Origin: Bacteroidales bacterium Bact_07
GTDB taxonomy: Bacteria; Bacteroidota; Bacteroidia; Bacteroidales; Tenuifilaceae
Direction of reading: 5' to 3'
Assembly: GCA_001603415.1 (NCBI GenBank)
Contig: LUYY01000026.1
Location: 1 to 37,180, forward strand
Length of the DNA: 37,180 nucleotides
Positions 1-8,307 of this stretch are shown here, piece by piece; position 1 is the stretch's first letter; each line of letters begins with the position of its first letter. The translations under genes were made by a program, and so were the position numbers. The notes under the pieces are model-generated. The model was not told where the DNA came from, did no database searches, and saw only the letters and a list, made by a program, of their open reading frames with translations.

Positions 1-1479
1 CTATTGTTGGTGTTTACACAATTTGCTTGCACCAAAGAAAATGAAAACATGGTACAAGACGACAGCATTGCTCTTGAACCACTTTCACAGCAACAAATCA
101 ATGCCATAATTGACAGGGAGTTGATGGAAAAAGGTTCTTTTAATTGGAGTCAGGTTGATGCTTTTGTACTTTGGAGTGCTCTTCAGCATGGGCAAGGTAT
201 TTTGACTGTAGGGTATGCTGATGCTCCTTATTCCGAAACAAAGGATGCTAAGGTAATTGAAACTAAAAACGAGGTTATTGATATTGCAATAAGCATAGAA
301 AGCGATGGTATGCTTAATATCAAGTCGAATGCCGACACGTTTGTGATTCATGCCCCCAAAATATTAAATTATATCGACCTAAGGGTTAATAAAATGGAAA
401 CCGTATTGGCTTTAAAGTACAATCCAAATGTACGCTACCTTGAGCCTTCGGGCTATCGATATTTTTACGAAAACGAGGTGGCAAAGAGTTCATCGGGATG
501 CGATAAAACACCATCGACAATTAACAGTGCCGATTACCTAGTTGTAGAACCAAACACTCAGGTTTCTTGGACATTCTATAAGCATAATATCCCTCAGGCA
601 TGGAACTATAGTACTGGCAAGGGAATTACGGTTGGGCTAATTGATACAGGTGTTTCGCCTGACCAGCCTTTACTGGGAAGTAGTTTTAACCAAGGGTACT
701 CATCAGGGCGTTTTATACAAAAGTATGGTACTTTCGTAAACTCTATCTGGCCTTGGGAAACCAAAACCGATGGTCCTGACGATAAGTGTAGCCATGGTAC
801 GTCAATGGCTGCAACCATTGCAGCTCCACGAAATAACCTTGGGTTGCCGGTAGGTGTAGCGTATAATTGCAATCTGGTATCGTACAGGGGCACTGGCGAT
901 GTGGTTATTGATGGATACCATGAACAAAATGGAGTGGCAAAGGCTCTTACTGAGTTGGCTAACCGAACCGATGTTAAAATTATTTCCATGTCAATCGGTC
1001 ATATTTTCACCATTGGTAAAGTTAGCGATGCTATTAAGTATGCATACTCAAAGGGTAAATTGATTATTGCAGCTGGCGGAACCTCAACTTCATTCACTAA
1101 CTGGGCAGGAGTAATATTCCCAGCAAACATGGATGAGACAGTTGCTGTTACTGGTATTACTGATGGCAGTGGCTATACTGAGTGCGAGGTTTGCCACAAG
1201 GGAAGTAAGATTGATTTTACAGTAATTATGCAACGGTCGAACAATAGTGACCGAACCTCAGTTTGTTTGGGTTTTTATGATATGACTCGTTCATACGTGG
1301 GTGGTTCGTCGGTGTCAACAGCAACCACAGCCGGTATTGCGGCTCTTATCTGGGCTAAAAATCCAACATGGACACGCCAGCAGGTTCTCGATAAAATGAA
1401 ACAGTCGGCTTCCATATTCCCTAATCGTCATCCCGACTTTGGGTGGGGCTCAATTGATGCACTGAAGGCTGTTCAGTAG
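1..1479 (+). CDS. S8 family serine peptidase (subtilisin-like), probable lipoprotein; N-terminus truncated by window edge
   Basis: ORF with Asp motif GITVGLIDTGVS, His motif HGTSMAATIAA and Ser motif GGSSVSTATTAGIAALIW; N-terminus LLVFTQFAC resembles the end of a lipoprotein signal peptide; no ATG before the window start. Confidence 0.9.
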   Translation, partial: LLLVFTQFACTKENENMVQDDSIALEPLSQQQINAIIDRELMEKGSFNWSQVDAFVLWSALQHGQGILTVGYADAPYSETKDAKVIETKNEVIDIAISIESDGMLNIKSNADTFVIHAPKILNYIDLRVNKMETVLALKYNPNVRYLEPSGYRYFYENEVAKSSSGCDKTPSTINSADYLVVEPNTQVSWTFYKHNIPQAWNYSTGKGITVGLIDTGVSPDQPLLGSSFNQGYSSGRFIQKYGTFVNSIWPWETKTDGPDDKCSHGTSMAATIAAPRNNLGLPVGVAYNCNLVSYRGTGDVVIDGYHEQNGVAKALTELANRTDVKIISMSIGHIFTIGKVSDAIKYAYSKGKLIIAAGGTSTSFTNWAGVIFPANMDETVAVTGITDGSGYTECEVCHKGSKIDFTVIMQRSNNSDRTSVCLGFYDMTRSYVGGSSVSTATTAGIAALIWAKNPTWTRQQVLDKMKQSASIFPNRHPDFGWGSIDALKAVQ

Positions 1480-1520
1480 AAAATATAAATCCCCCTATTT
1501 TGGGGGATTTATATTTTCTA
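1477..1520. terminator. Bidirectional intrinsic terminator between convergent genes
   Basis: Perfect 19-bp inverted repeat TAGAAAATATAAATCCCCC / GGGGGATTTATATTTTCTA with 6-nt loop; arms contain A/T tracts on both sides; includes the TAG stop of the S8 peptidase. Confidence 0.85.
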
Positions 1521-1524
1521 AAGT

Positions 1525-3924
1525 TTACTTCAACATGTTCCCAAGTTTAATGCCAAAATAGATTGTTCGTGGCGAGGTAGGGCCATAAATGTACGATGGA
1601 TCCCTATCAATGCCTACGTCGAAATCCTTTTGGTAGGAATTAAAGATGTTCTTTACTCCACCGAATAATTGAAGCGTTTTACCCTCGAGCTTGATGTTGT
1701 AGGTTAGCTTTACCCCTAAGTCGTAAAAGTCACGAGTCTTGCGGAGTTCTCCTATATCGGGATTGGTATTTGGACCAAAGTAGGGGGCAAGCATTGGGCC
1801 TGTATAGGTACCCGAAACCGATAGGCACAAATCTTTTACAAAATCCCAGTCGAGCATTAGGTAACCATATTGCTTGGGAGTGCGAAAGAACTCCCGGGTG
1901 TTAAACTCCTGAGGGATATCGTAAAGCGATTCCTGTAGGGTAAAACCCGCGGTAAGTGAAAAGTCCTTAAACGATTTGATTTTGGTTTCAAGGTTTATCC
2001 CTTTCACTACAGCACCATCGGTGGCATTGCGGCGGGTGTAGATTACCGTTCCGTTCTCGTCGGGTGCACCAATCTCATTATAGAAGGGGTTTTGAAGGCG
2101 TGTATAAAATATCTCGGCCAAAAAGCCGATAAAAAAGTTCCCCATTTCCCGGTTTGCGTCAGCTGAGAACATGAAACTGTGACTGGTTTCCTGTTTAAGA
2201 TTAGGATCGTTCCTGTTAATTACCTGACGGGCACCAGAGGTTTCCACGTGCAAATCCTCATCGAATATTTGGGGTGCACGGTAGCCTTGCGAGTACGATA
2301 CCCTTGTCTGTATCCACGGAAGCGCATTGTACATTACGCTCAGCCGGGGCACAAGTACAAATCCTTTTTTTATTCCATTTTCAGGATGGGCATAATCTTC
2401 AATGCGGTACTGTTCTGCCCTTAACCCAACCGATGTTTTCCATTTCCCAATACCCATGTCGTGCTGGGCAAAAATCCCCGTTGTCAAAAGCGATTGATCC
2501 GAAACGGTTGTGTTTTTAACCTGTGGGAAACTTACTCCTAGCGTATCGCCCGTTATTGGATCAATATCAAAAAATGGGTGGTTTAAATCGCGGTATGCCA
2601 ACTTGGTGTCATTAAGTTTGCTACCGGTAAGTTCAACCCCGGAGGTCAGGGTCGATAGCCCAATAATGGCCTTGTACTGTGCCCCAGTGTTATAGGTATA
2701 ATCAAATGAGTTGCCGTAGCTGCTCAGCGACTGGTTTGCCCCATAGTATGAGTCGCGGTTCAGGTATTGTGCTGAGGCAAAGATCGAGAGTAAGTCGAAT
2801 TGCCTGAAGTAACGCTCAAAGATTAGCGAACCTGCACGCATGTCGTGCTTTACAGCTTCGGCTACATCACGTTCGTGCAAAGGGTAATCCTGTTTGTTTC
2901 CACCATCGCGTTTCTCCCGAATGGTGAAAATGTCGGTGCTAATTTTACCTCTTTCCCCAATGCGTTGCCAGAATCGGGTTCCAAGGCTTACGTTGCTCAT
3001 GGGTGCAAGTTCCGAGTAACCATCGCCATTGGCATCGAACATCTTCCTGTCGCGAGTAAACCCGTAAATGGTTATGCCTGTACGGTTGTTAGTAGCAACA
3101 AATGTGTTGTTAAAGTTAACGGTATAGTCGCTGATAGGCCCATTTGAACGAGCCATCCCAGTTCCAATCAGCGAACCCGATGCTCCAACTTCATAGGAGT
3201 TTATGCTGGCATCTTTTAAAATGATGTTTATAGTTCCCGCTATAGCATTGCTACCGTAAAGCACCGATCCGCCACCACGCACAACCTCAACACGGTCAAT
3301 CATGTTTGCAGGGAGTAGCTCCAGCCCGTAAACGCCTGCCAGTCCACTAAAAATTGGGCGGCTATTGATGAGTATTTGGCTGTATGGACCTTCCATCCCA
3401 TTCATTCGAACCTGATTGAACCCGCAGTTCTGGCAGTCGTTCTCAAGCCTGAGGCCAGGCATAAAGTTGAGGGCCTCACCAACTACAACCGATTGTGTGG
3501 AAGCAAAAAGTGCTGGAGCAATGGTGTTTACCATTACCGGGGCTTGGGTACGCTTAAGCATACCTCTGTCGGCCGAAACCACAACCTCATCAAGGTGTAA
3601 GAGATCCTCCTGCAATTCAATTTCTAAGGTTTTCATGTTGGTTTCATCAATATCAACCTTGATTTCGGTGGTTTTAAATCCAACTGCGCTAACCGTAATG
3701 GTATAGGTTCCCTTTTTCAGGTCGCAAAGTTTAAAGCTACCCGCTTCGTCGGTTACAGTCCCTATTGTAGTGCCTTTAACAATTACATTTGCAAAGGGTA
3801 GGGCTTTACCATTGCTTATAACTGTTCCGTTTAACTTACAAACTTCCGATAGCTCATTTGCCCTTAGTGCGATATGATTGATGTATATGAATAATACTAA
3901 TAGTATTGGTAAATACTTTTTCAT
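1525..3924 (-). CDS. TonB-dependent receptor with N-terminal carboxypeptidase-regulatory-like domain
   Basis: 799 aa; signal peptide; GTVISNGKALPFANVIVKGTTIGTVTDEAGSFKL domain; plug with VMVNTIAPALFASTQSVVVGEALNFMPGLRLENDCQNCGFNQVRMNGMEGPYSQILINSRPIFSGLAG; C-terminal beta-barrel-like repeats. Confidence 0.93.
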   Translation of the reverse strand: MKKYLPILLVLFIYINHIALRANELSEVCKLNGTVISNGKALPFANVIVKGTTIGTVTDEAGSFKLCDLKKGTYTITVSAVGFKTTEIKVDIDETNMKTLEIELQEDLLHLDEVVVSADRGMLKRTQAPVMVNTIAPALFASTQSVVVGEALNFMPGLRLENDCQNCGFNQVRMNGMEGPYSQILINSRPIFSGLAGVYGLELLPANMIDRVEVVRGGGSVLYGSNAIAGTINIILKDASINSYEVGASGSLIGTGMARSNGPISDYTVNFNNTFVATNNRTGITIYGFTRDRKMFDANGDGYSELAPMSNVSLGTRFWQRIGERGKISTDIFTIREKRDGGNKQDYPLHERDVAEAVKHDMRAGSLIFERYFRQFDLLSIFASAQYLNRDSYYGANQSLSSYGNSFDYTYNTGAQYKAIIGLSTLTSGVELTGSKLNDTKLAYRDLNHPFFDIDPITGDTLGVSFPQVKNTTVSDQSLLTTGIFAQHDMGIGKWKTSVGLRAEQYRIEDYAHPENGIKKGFVLVPRLSVMYNALPWIQTRVSYSQGYRAPQIFDEDLHVETSGARQVINRNDPNLKQETSHSFMFSADANREMGNFFIGFLAEIFYTRLQNPFYNEIGAPDENGTVIYTRRNATDGAVVKGINLETKIKSFKDFSLTAGFTLQESLYDIPQEFNTREFFRTPKQYGYLMLDWDFVKDLCLSVSGTYTGPMLAPYFGPNTNPDIGELRKTRDFYDLGVKLTYNIKLEGKTLQLFGGVKNIFNSYQKDFDVGIDRDPSYIYGPTSPRTIYFGIKLGNMLK

Positions 3925-4050
3925 GCTGAAAAAAAATAACGAAATTAATGCTAATTTGATTTCTATTACAATGCAAACCGATGCATTGCAAGCATCAGCA
4001 TAGGAACCCGAATGGTTTCAGGTTTACTGATGGTTTTACATCGTGGTTAT

Positions 4051-4395
4051 TTATACAAACGGGGGTGCCCTATTAGGCTTAAGTTGTAATGCTACTTGAA
4101 GGTGGCGGACTGCTGTATACAGGTGAATTTGGGTAACAGCAATTTCGGTATTAGAAACCTGGATTTGTGAGCTTTTTTCGAATTGTTTTGCCTGGGCAAG
4201 CAAAACAATCTCCGATAAGGTATGCTTATGGCTTTTAACGGGCTGCTTATCGGATTGTGTATCGTATGGGTGGGAGTGGACTACCCATTGCCCGTTAATT
4301 CGGTGAACGTGACTGAAACTGCTGTAAATAATAATATTCCCCAGCGTAATTATTACGAGGAATATCGATATAGGCAGTCTTTTAGTACTTTTCAC
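4051..4395 (-). CDS. Small membrane-anchored/exported His-rich protein, candidate metal-binding accessory of the adjacent TonB receptor
   Basis: 114 aa, N-terminal hydrophobic segment then SHVHRINGQWVVHSHPYDTQ...VKSHKHTLSEI; co-directional and upstream of the TBDR; -7 promoter immediately upstream. Confidence 0.7.
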   Translation of the reverse strand: MKSTKRLPISIFLVIITLGNIIIYSSFSHVHRINGQWVVHSHPYDTQSDKQPVKSHKHTLSEIVLLAQAKQFEKSSQIQVSNTEIAVTQIHLYTAVRHLQVALQLKPNRAPPFV

Positions 4396-4423
4396 AATCT
4401 CAACTGTTAACGAATTAACATTG

Positions 4424-4453
4424 CAAAGGTAACTTTAGAATTATTCTAAACAA
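4424..4453 (-). promoter_or_regulatory. Bacteroidota-type promoter (TTG-N19-TACCTTTG) for the His-rich protein/TBDR operon
   Basis: Minus strand: TTG (4453-4451), 19-nt spacer, TACCTTTG (4431-4424), matching the TTTG / TAnnTTTG consensus. Confidence 0.7.
4434..4450. promoter_or_regulatory. PerR/Fur-like operator palindrome
   Basis: TTTAGAAT-T-ATTCTAAA, perfect 8-1-8 palindrome; core TTAGAATTATTCTAA matches the 7-1-7 PerR box pattern TTATAATNATTATAA apart from one symmetric base pair; lies within the promoter spacer. Confidence 0.6.
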
Positions 4454-4514
4454 TGGTTTATTGTGATTTTTTGCTTATTTTAGCAAAGCCAACAAACTTA
4501 AAACGCAGTTTACT

Positions 4515-5093
4515 ATGGAAAAGAGCATCAAAGGCACAAGAACCGAGCAAAACCTGCTAAAGGCATTTGCGGGTGAATCGCAAGCCAAAAATCGTTATAC
4601 CTTTTTTTCAAAGGTTGCCAAAGAGGAAGGCTACGAGCAGATAGCTGAAATTTTTATGATTACTGCCATGCAGGAGGAGCAACATGCAAAGCAGTTCTTT
4701 AAATTCCTCGAAGGGGGAATGGTTGAGATTACGGCTACATACCCTGCCGGGGTTATTGGCACAACCGCCGATAACCTACGTGCAGCCGCAATGGGCGAAA
4801 ACGAGGAGTGGACAAGCCTTTACCCTGAATTTGCTAAAATTGCCGAGGAGGAGGGCTTCCCTAAAATTGCTACCGCTTTTAAGATGATTTCAAAGGTTGA
4901 GAAGGAACACGAAGAACGTTACCGTAAGCTTCTTGAGCGGGTTGAAAACGGAACCGTTTTTGAGCGTGAAGAGGAAATTGAATGGGTTTGCCGCAAGTGC
5001 GGGTATGTACATAAGGGTAAAAAGGCCCTAAAGAATTGCCCTGTCTGCAACCACCCACAGGCCTACTTTGAAGAGAAAGCAAATAACTACTAA
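4515..5093 (+). CDS. rbr: Rubrerythrin
   Basis: 192 aa; [47 protein letters not shown] diiron domain, C-terminal rubredoxin-like CRKCGY...[12 protein letters not shown]. Confidence 0.97.
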   Translation: MEKSIKGTRTEQNLLKAFAGESQAKNRYTFFSKVAKEEGYEQIAEIFMITAMQEEQHAKQFFKFLEGGMVEITATYPAGVIGTTADNLRAAAMGENEEWTSLYPEFAKIAEEEGFPKIATAFKMISKVEKEHEERYRKLLERVENGTVFEREEEIEWVCRKCGYVHKGKKALKNCPVCNHPQAYFEEKANNY

Positions 5094-5113
5094 GTTTTCA
5101 CAAATCTTTTTTT

Positions 5114-5145
5114 AGCCGCAGTACCACTGCGGCTTTAATGTTTTT
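5114..5145 (+). terminator. Intrinsic terminator downstream of rubrerythrin
   Basis: AGCCGCAGT-ACC-ACTGCGGCT hairpin (5114-5134) followed by TTAATGTTTTT; T-tract also precedes it. Confidence 0.8.
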
Positions 5146-5179
5146 AATTCAATTTATTGTGAATTAATCCAAAGCGCTT

Positions 5180-5187
5180 TAACTTTG
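5180..5187 (+). promoter_or_regulatory. -7 promoter element TAACTTTG upstream of the receiver protein
   Basis: TAnnTTTG match, with TTG at 5157-5159 (20-nt spacer). Confidence 0.55.
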
Positions 5188-5221
5188 CGTTTCAAAATTT
5201 TTGCTCGAACTTTTAAAGGGA

Positions 5222-5599
5222 ATGGGAAACGCCAAAAGGTATAAGATTCTTGTTGTTGATGACGATAACATTTCGGTAATTTTACTTACAAATTACCTGA
5301 AAAATATTGATGCTGATTTTATCATTGCCCGCAATGGCGAGGAAGCCATTGAACTTTTCAATCAAAACGCCGATGTTGACCTTATCCTGATGGATATCAA
5401 AATGCCCAAGCTTAATGGTTTGGAGGCCACAAAGCAGATAAAAGCTAAGAATCCTATTGTAAAAATCATTGCCGAAACGGCTTTTGCCATGGTTGACGAT
5501 GAAAGGAAAGCTTTAGAAGCTGGATGTGATGCTTACATTACCAAACCCATTAACGGCGAAAAGCTATCGGGTATGGTAAGGAGCATGCTTGGAATCTAA
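5222..5599 (+). CDS. Single-domain response regulator (CheY-like receiver)
   Basis: KILVVDDDNISVILLTNYL...DLILMDIKMPKLNGLEATKQI...AETAF...DAYITKPI; ATG at 5222 preferred over the TTG at 5201 in the ORF track. Confidence 0.92.
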   Translation: MGNAKRYKILVVDDDNISVILLTNYLKNIDADFIIARNGEEAIELFNQNADVDLILMDIKMPKLNGLEATKQIKAKNPIVKIIAETAFAMVDDERKALEAGCDAYITKPINGEKLSGMVRSMLGI

Positions 5600-5640
5600 G
5601 GTTTAGTTGACATTTGTTGGTTGTTAGTAAAAGAGCATCT

Positions 5641-5750
5641 ATTCCGATTCATTCCGATTCATTCCGATTCATTCCGATTCATTCCGACTCATTCCAACTC
5701 ATTCCGACTCATTCCAACTCATTCCGACTCATTCCGATTCATTCCGACTC
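5641..5750. repeat. Tandem decamer repeat, 11 copies of ATTCCGAYTC/ATTCCAACTC
   Basis: Read directly: 11 consecutive 10-bp units varying only between attccgattc, attccgactc and attccaactc. Confidence 0.97.
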
Positions 5751-5754
5751 ATTC

Positions 5755-5927
5755 TCCTTGGGCTTAACCGTTCACTTTTCATTCCTCTAACTTCCTCTAA
5801 CTCCATCATATTCTGTCTCATTCTCACTTTTAACTTTTAACGGTTCACGCTTAACGGATTCTAACTTCCTCATATCCTCAATTCTTCGGTTTAACGGCTC
5901 ACGATTAACAGTTAACGTTTAACGAAC
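5755..5927. repeat. Degenerate pyrimidine-rich repeat related to the 76-bp units at 27581-28188, ending in TTAACGN heptamers
   Basis: Contains cctctaacttcctctaactccatcatattctgtct and ctaacttcctcatatcctcaattctt; heptamers TTAACTT TTAACGG TTCACGC TTAACGG (5830-5857) and TTAACGG CTCACGA TTAACAG TTAACGT TTAACGA (5891-5925). Confidence 0.85.
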
Positions 5928-5947
5928 TTCTTTTCAATTTTCTTTCT

Positions 5948-5955
5948 TACCTTTA
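5948..5955 (+). promoter_or_regulatory. Putative -7 element TACCTTTA upstream of the DUF2520 gene
   Basis: One mismatch to TAnnTTTG; no clear -33. Confidence 0.35.
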
Positions 5956-5968
5956 TGCACATAATGGG

Positions 5969-6760
5969 ATGCAATACATGAATCAGAATGTAGTGTTAAT
6001 AGGTGCAGGTAATCTGGCTACGTCGTTGGCTATTGCTTTACATAATAGAGGAATTCCCGTTACACAGGTTTACTCCAGAACCATCGAGAGGGCTAAGAGC
6101 CTAGCGAAGATGGTTGGGGCTGAACCCGTTAACTCAGTGGAGCACATCCTAACCAATGCAAGTATTTACATAGTTGCGCTACCCGATGATGTTATAGCCC
6201 AAGTAGCAGTAAGTTTGCCCAAAATAAATGGAATAGTTGTTCATACCAGTGGTAGCACTCCCGTATCGGTCTTTGAGGGGATTGACGCTAAGGGCTATGG
6301 CGTATTTTACCCTTTCCAAACCTTTTCGCGCACCCGAGTAATTCCGTTCGATAATATACCCATTTGCCTTGAGGCAAGTGATAAAGTAACATTTAAGCAT
6401 TTGGAGCATTTGGCCAAAAACCTTTCAAGTATTGTTGTTCCAATGGATTCCGACCAGCGTAAATGGCTGCACCTATCGGGTGTGTTTGCCTGCAACTTTA
6501 CCAATCACATGCTGGCTTTGGCTTATCGCTTAACTGCAGAACATCAAATTAGTTTCGATGTGGTTAAACCCCTTGTTGAGGAAACCGTTCGGAAAGCGTT
6601 TGAGGGTAATCCAGCCCTTTTTCAAACAGGGCCTGCCATTCGGAACGATAAGCAAACCATGGAGCGCCACGTACAGATGTTATCGGTAATTGGCTTGGCC
6701 GATTTATACAAAGAGCTATCTTTGAGCATTCAAAACTTGGGAAAAGAGGTAAAGGGTTAA
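5969..6760 (+). CDS. Rossmann-like/DUF2520 domain NAD(P)-binding protein
   Basis: NVVLIGAGNLATSLAIALHNRGIPVTQVYSRT; HTSGSTPVSVFEG..YGVFYPFQTFSR; ACNFTNHMLALA typical of the DUF2520 C-terminal domain. Confidence 0.88.
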   Translation: MQYMNQNVVLIGAGNLATSLAIALHNRGIPVTQVYSRTIERAKSLAKMVGAEPVNSVEHILTNASIYIVALPDDVIAQVAVSLPKINGIVVHTSGSTPVSVFEGIDAKGYGVFYPFQTFSRTRVIPFDNIPICLEASDKVTFKHLEHLAKNLSSIVVPMDSDQRKWLHLSGVFACNFTNHMLALAYRLTAEHQISFDVVKPLVEETVRKAFEGNPALFQTGPAIRNDKQTMERHVQMLSVIGLADLYKELSLSIQNLGKEVKG

Positions 6761-6790
6761 AAAACTTTTATCAAAGTATAATTTGATTTT

Positions 6791-7321
6791 ATGGTGGGTA
6801 AAAAGAATTTTAAGGAGCTTCTCGGTCAGGTCAAGGCTTTTGCATTTGATGTTGATGGGGTTTTTACCGATGGCACTATAATCATTCACCCTTCGGGCGA
6901 ATTGTTAAGAACATCCAATACTCGCGATGGATATGCAGTTCATGTGGCGGTTGAACGCGGTTTTCCGGTGGCTATCATCTCGGGCGGAAAGTCCGAAGCC
7001 GTAAGGCAGCGATTTCAGGGATTGGGTGTTACCGATATATACCTTGGCATTTCCGATAAGCTTGAGGCTCTTGAGGATTTTAGATTCAAGTATGGGCTTG
7101 AACTATCCGATATCCTATACATGGGCGACGATTTGCCCGATTTTGAGGTGATGCAACGTATTGGAATTCCCACTTGCCCAAGGGATGCTGCCCCCGAAAT
7201 CCAACAAATATCAGCCTACATATCCACATTTGCAGGAGGTAAAGGATGTGTTCGCGATGTTATTGAGCAAGTGCTCAGGGTGAACGGGAAATGGGGCCCT
7301 TCGGCTAATGGTTTACAGTAA
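6791..7321 (+). CDS. HAD family hydrolase, KdsC-like (KDO-8-phosphate phosphatase type)
   Basis: FAFDVDGVFTDGTI...TRDGYAVHVAVERGFPVAIISGGKS...GDDLPDFEVM. Confidence 0.9.
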   Translation: MVGKKNFKELLGQVKAFAFDVDGVFTDGTIIIHPSGELLRTSNTRDGYAVHVAVERGFPVAIISGGKSEAVRQRFQGLGVTDIYLGISDKLEALEDFRFKYGLELSDILYMGDDLPDFEVMQRIGIPTCPRDAAPEIQQISAYISTFAGGKGCVRDVIEQVLRVNGKWGPSANGLQ

Positions 7322-7334
7322 AAACATTTGTGCC

Positions 7335-8297
7335 ATGCAAAAATACTTGCGCTTAGTCCGATTCAAGAACCTGCTCATAATTGCAGCAACAATGGTTCTG
7401 GTGAGGTATATGTTAATCCAAACCATACTTTCAGGCTACGGATTAGATTTGCAAATGCCACTGTGGTATTTTGTTGCCTTGGTTTTAGCCACCACGCTAA
7501 TTGCTGCTGGGGGTTATGTTATAAACGATTACTTTGATACCAAGGCCGACCTGATTAACCATCCCGAAACGGTGGTGGTAGGTAAACAGGTTACACGTCG
7601 CGGTGCCATTGCGTTCCATTTGGTGTTAACCATTCTGGGTGTATTTCTGGGCACAATGGTCTCGTTTCGCATTGGCCGACCAGTCTTTTCGCTGCTCTTT
7701 TTTCTTACTGCCGGTGTGCTTTGGTTTTACTCAACCATCTATAAGCGTCAGCTTTTTGTAGGGAACCTTGTAGTTGCCTTCTTAACTGCCATGGTGCCGC
7801 TCATCCCCCTTATCTTTGAGTTCCCAATGCTGGGCACCTTTAGCGATATCATCTTCATTTATCAGCTAAACATGAAGGTGATTATTTACTGGGTTGGTGG
7901 CTACGCTTTCTTTGCCTTTATGCTTACCCTTTCCCGTGAAATCATCAAGGATATCGAAGATTTTGAAGGCGATAATTCACTCGGCCGTAACACTATTCCT
8001 GTTCACTATGGCGTCAAAATATCAAAGTTAATTACTGCTGCCATTTTAGCCCTAACGTTATTTGCTCTAATTGTAGCTTTTTCGGCATATCTGCTTAAAC
8101 TCTCGCCTAAGCCATTCGATTACGTTTCGCTGATTTATTTCGTTACCTTAATTATTGTTCCCATTTTTGTGCTGCTTTTCAGTGTTTTACTTGCTACGTC
8201 CAAGTCCGATTACCACAGGGCAAGCCTACTCTGCAAGATTATCATGCTTTTAGGCCTGTTCTACACCATAATTTTTAGGTTTATTGTAAACTCATAA
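7335..8297 (+). CDS. UbiA-type prenyltransferase (geranylgeranylglycerol-phosphate geranylgeranyltransferase-like)
   Basis: Polytopic; INDYFDTKADLINHPE Asp-rich motif, LSREIIKDIEDFEGD second motif; start at MQKYLRLVRFKN preferred. Confidence 0.88.
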   Translation: MQKYLRLVRFKNLLIIAATMVLVRYMLIQTILSGYGLDLQMPLWYFVALVLATTLIAAGGYVINDYFDTKADLINHPETVVVGKQVTRRGAIAFHLVLTILGVFLGTMVSFRIGRPVFSLLFFLTAGVLWFYSTIYKRQLFVGNLVVAFLTAMVPLIPLIFEFPMLGTFSDIIFIYQLNMKVIIYWVGGYAFFAFMLTLSREIIKDIEDFEGDNSLGRNTIPVHYGVKISKLITAAILALTLFALIVAFSAYLLKLSPKPFDYVSLIYFVTLIIVPIFVLLFSVLLATSKSDYHRASLLCKIIMLLGLFYTIIFRFIVNS

Positions 8298-8307
8298 AGG
8301 TTTTATA

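Noticed and set aside
3969-3988. CAATGCA-AACCGA-TGCATTG hairpin and overlapping GATGC..GCATC stem in the gap between the His-rich gene and its TBDR, considered as a riboswitch or attenuator
   Set aside because: Short stems, no recognisable riboswitch core (for example no cobalamin-box-like sequence), compatible with chance.
4222-4410. Plus-strand 62-aa ORF antisense to the His-rich protein
   Set aside because: The minus-strand ORF has a signal-like N-terminus, a clear promoter and operon context; the plus-strand ORF has none.
5641-5750. Decamer array as a coding repeat
   Set aside because: A 10-bp period rotates the reading frame and no ORF is reported across it on either strand.
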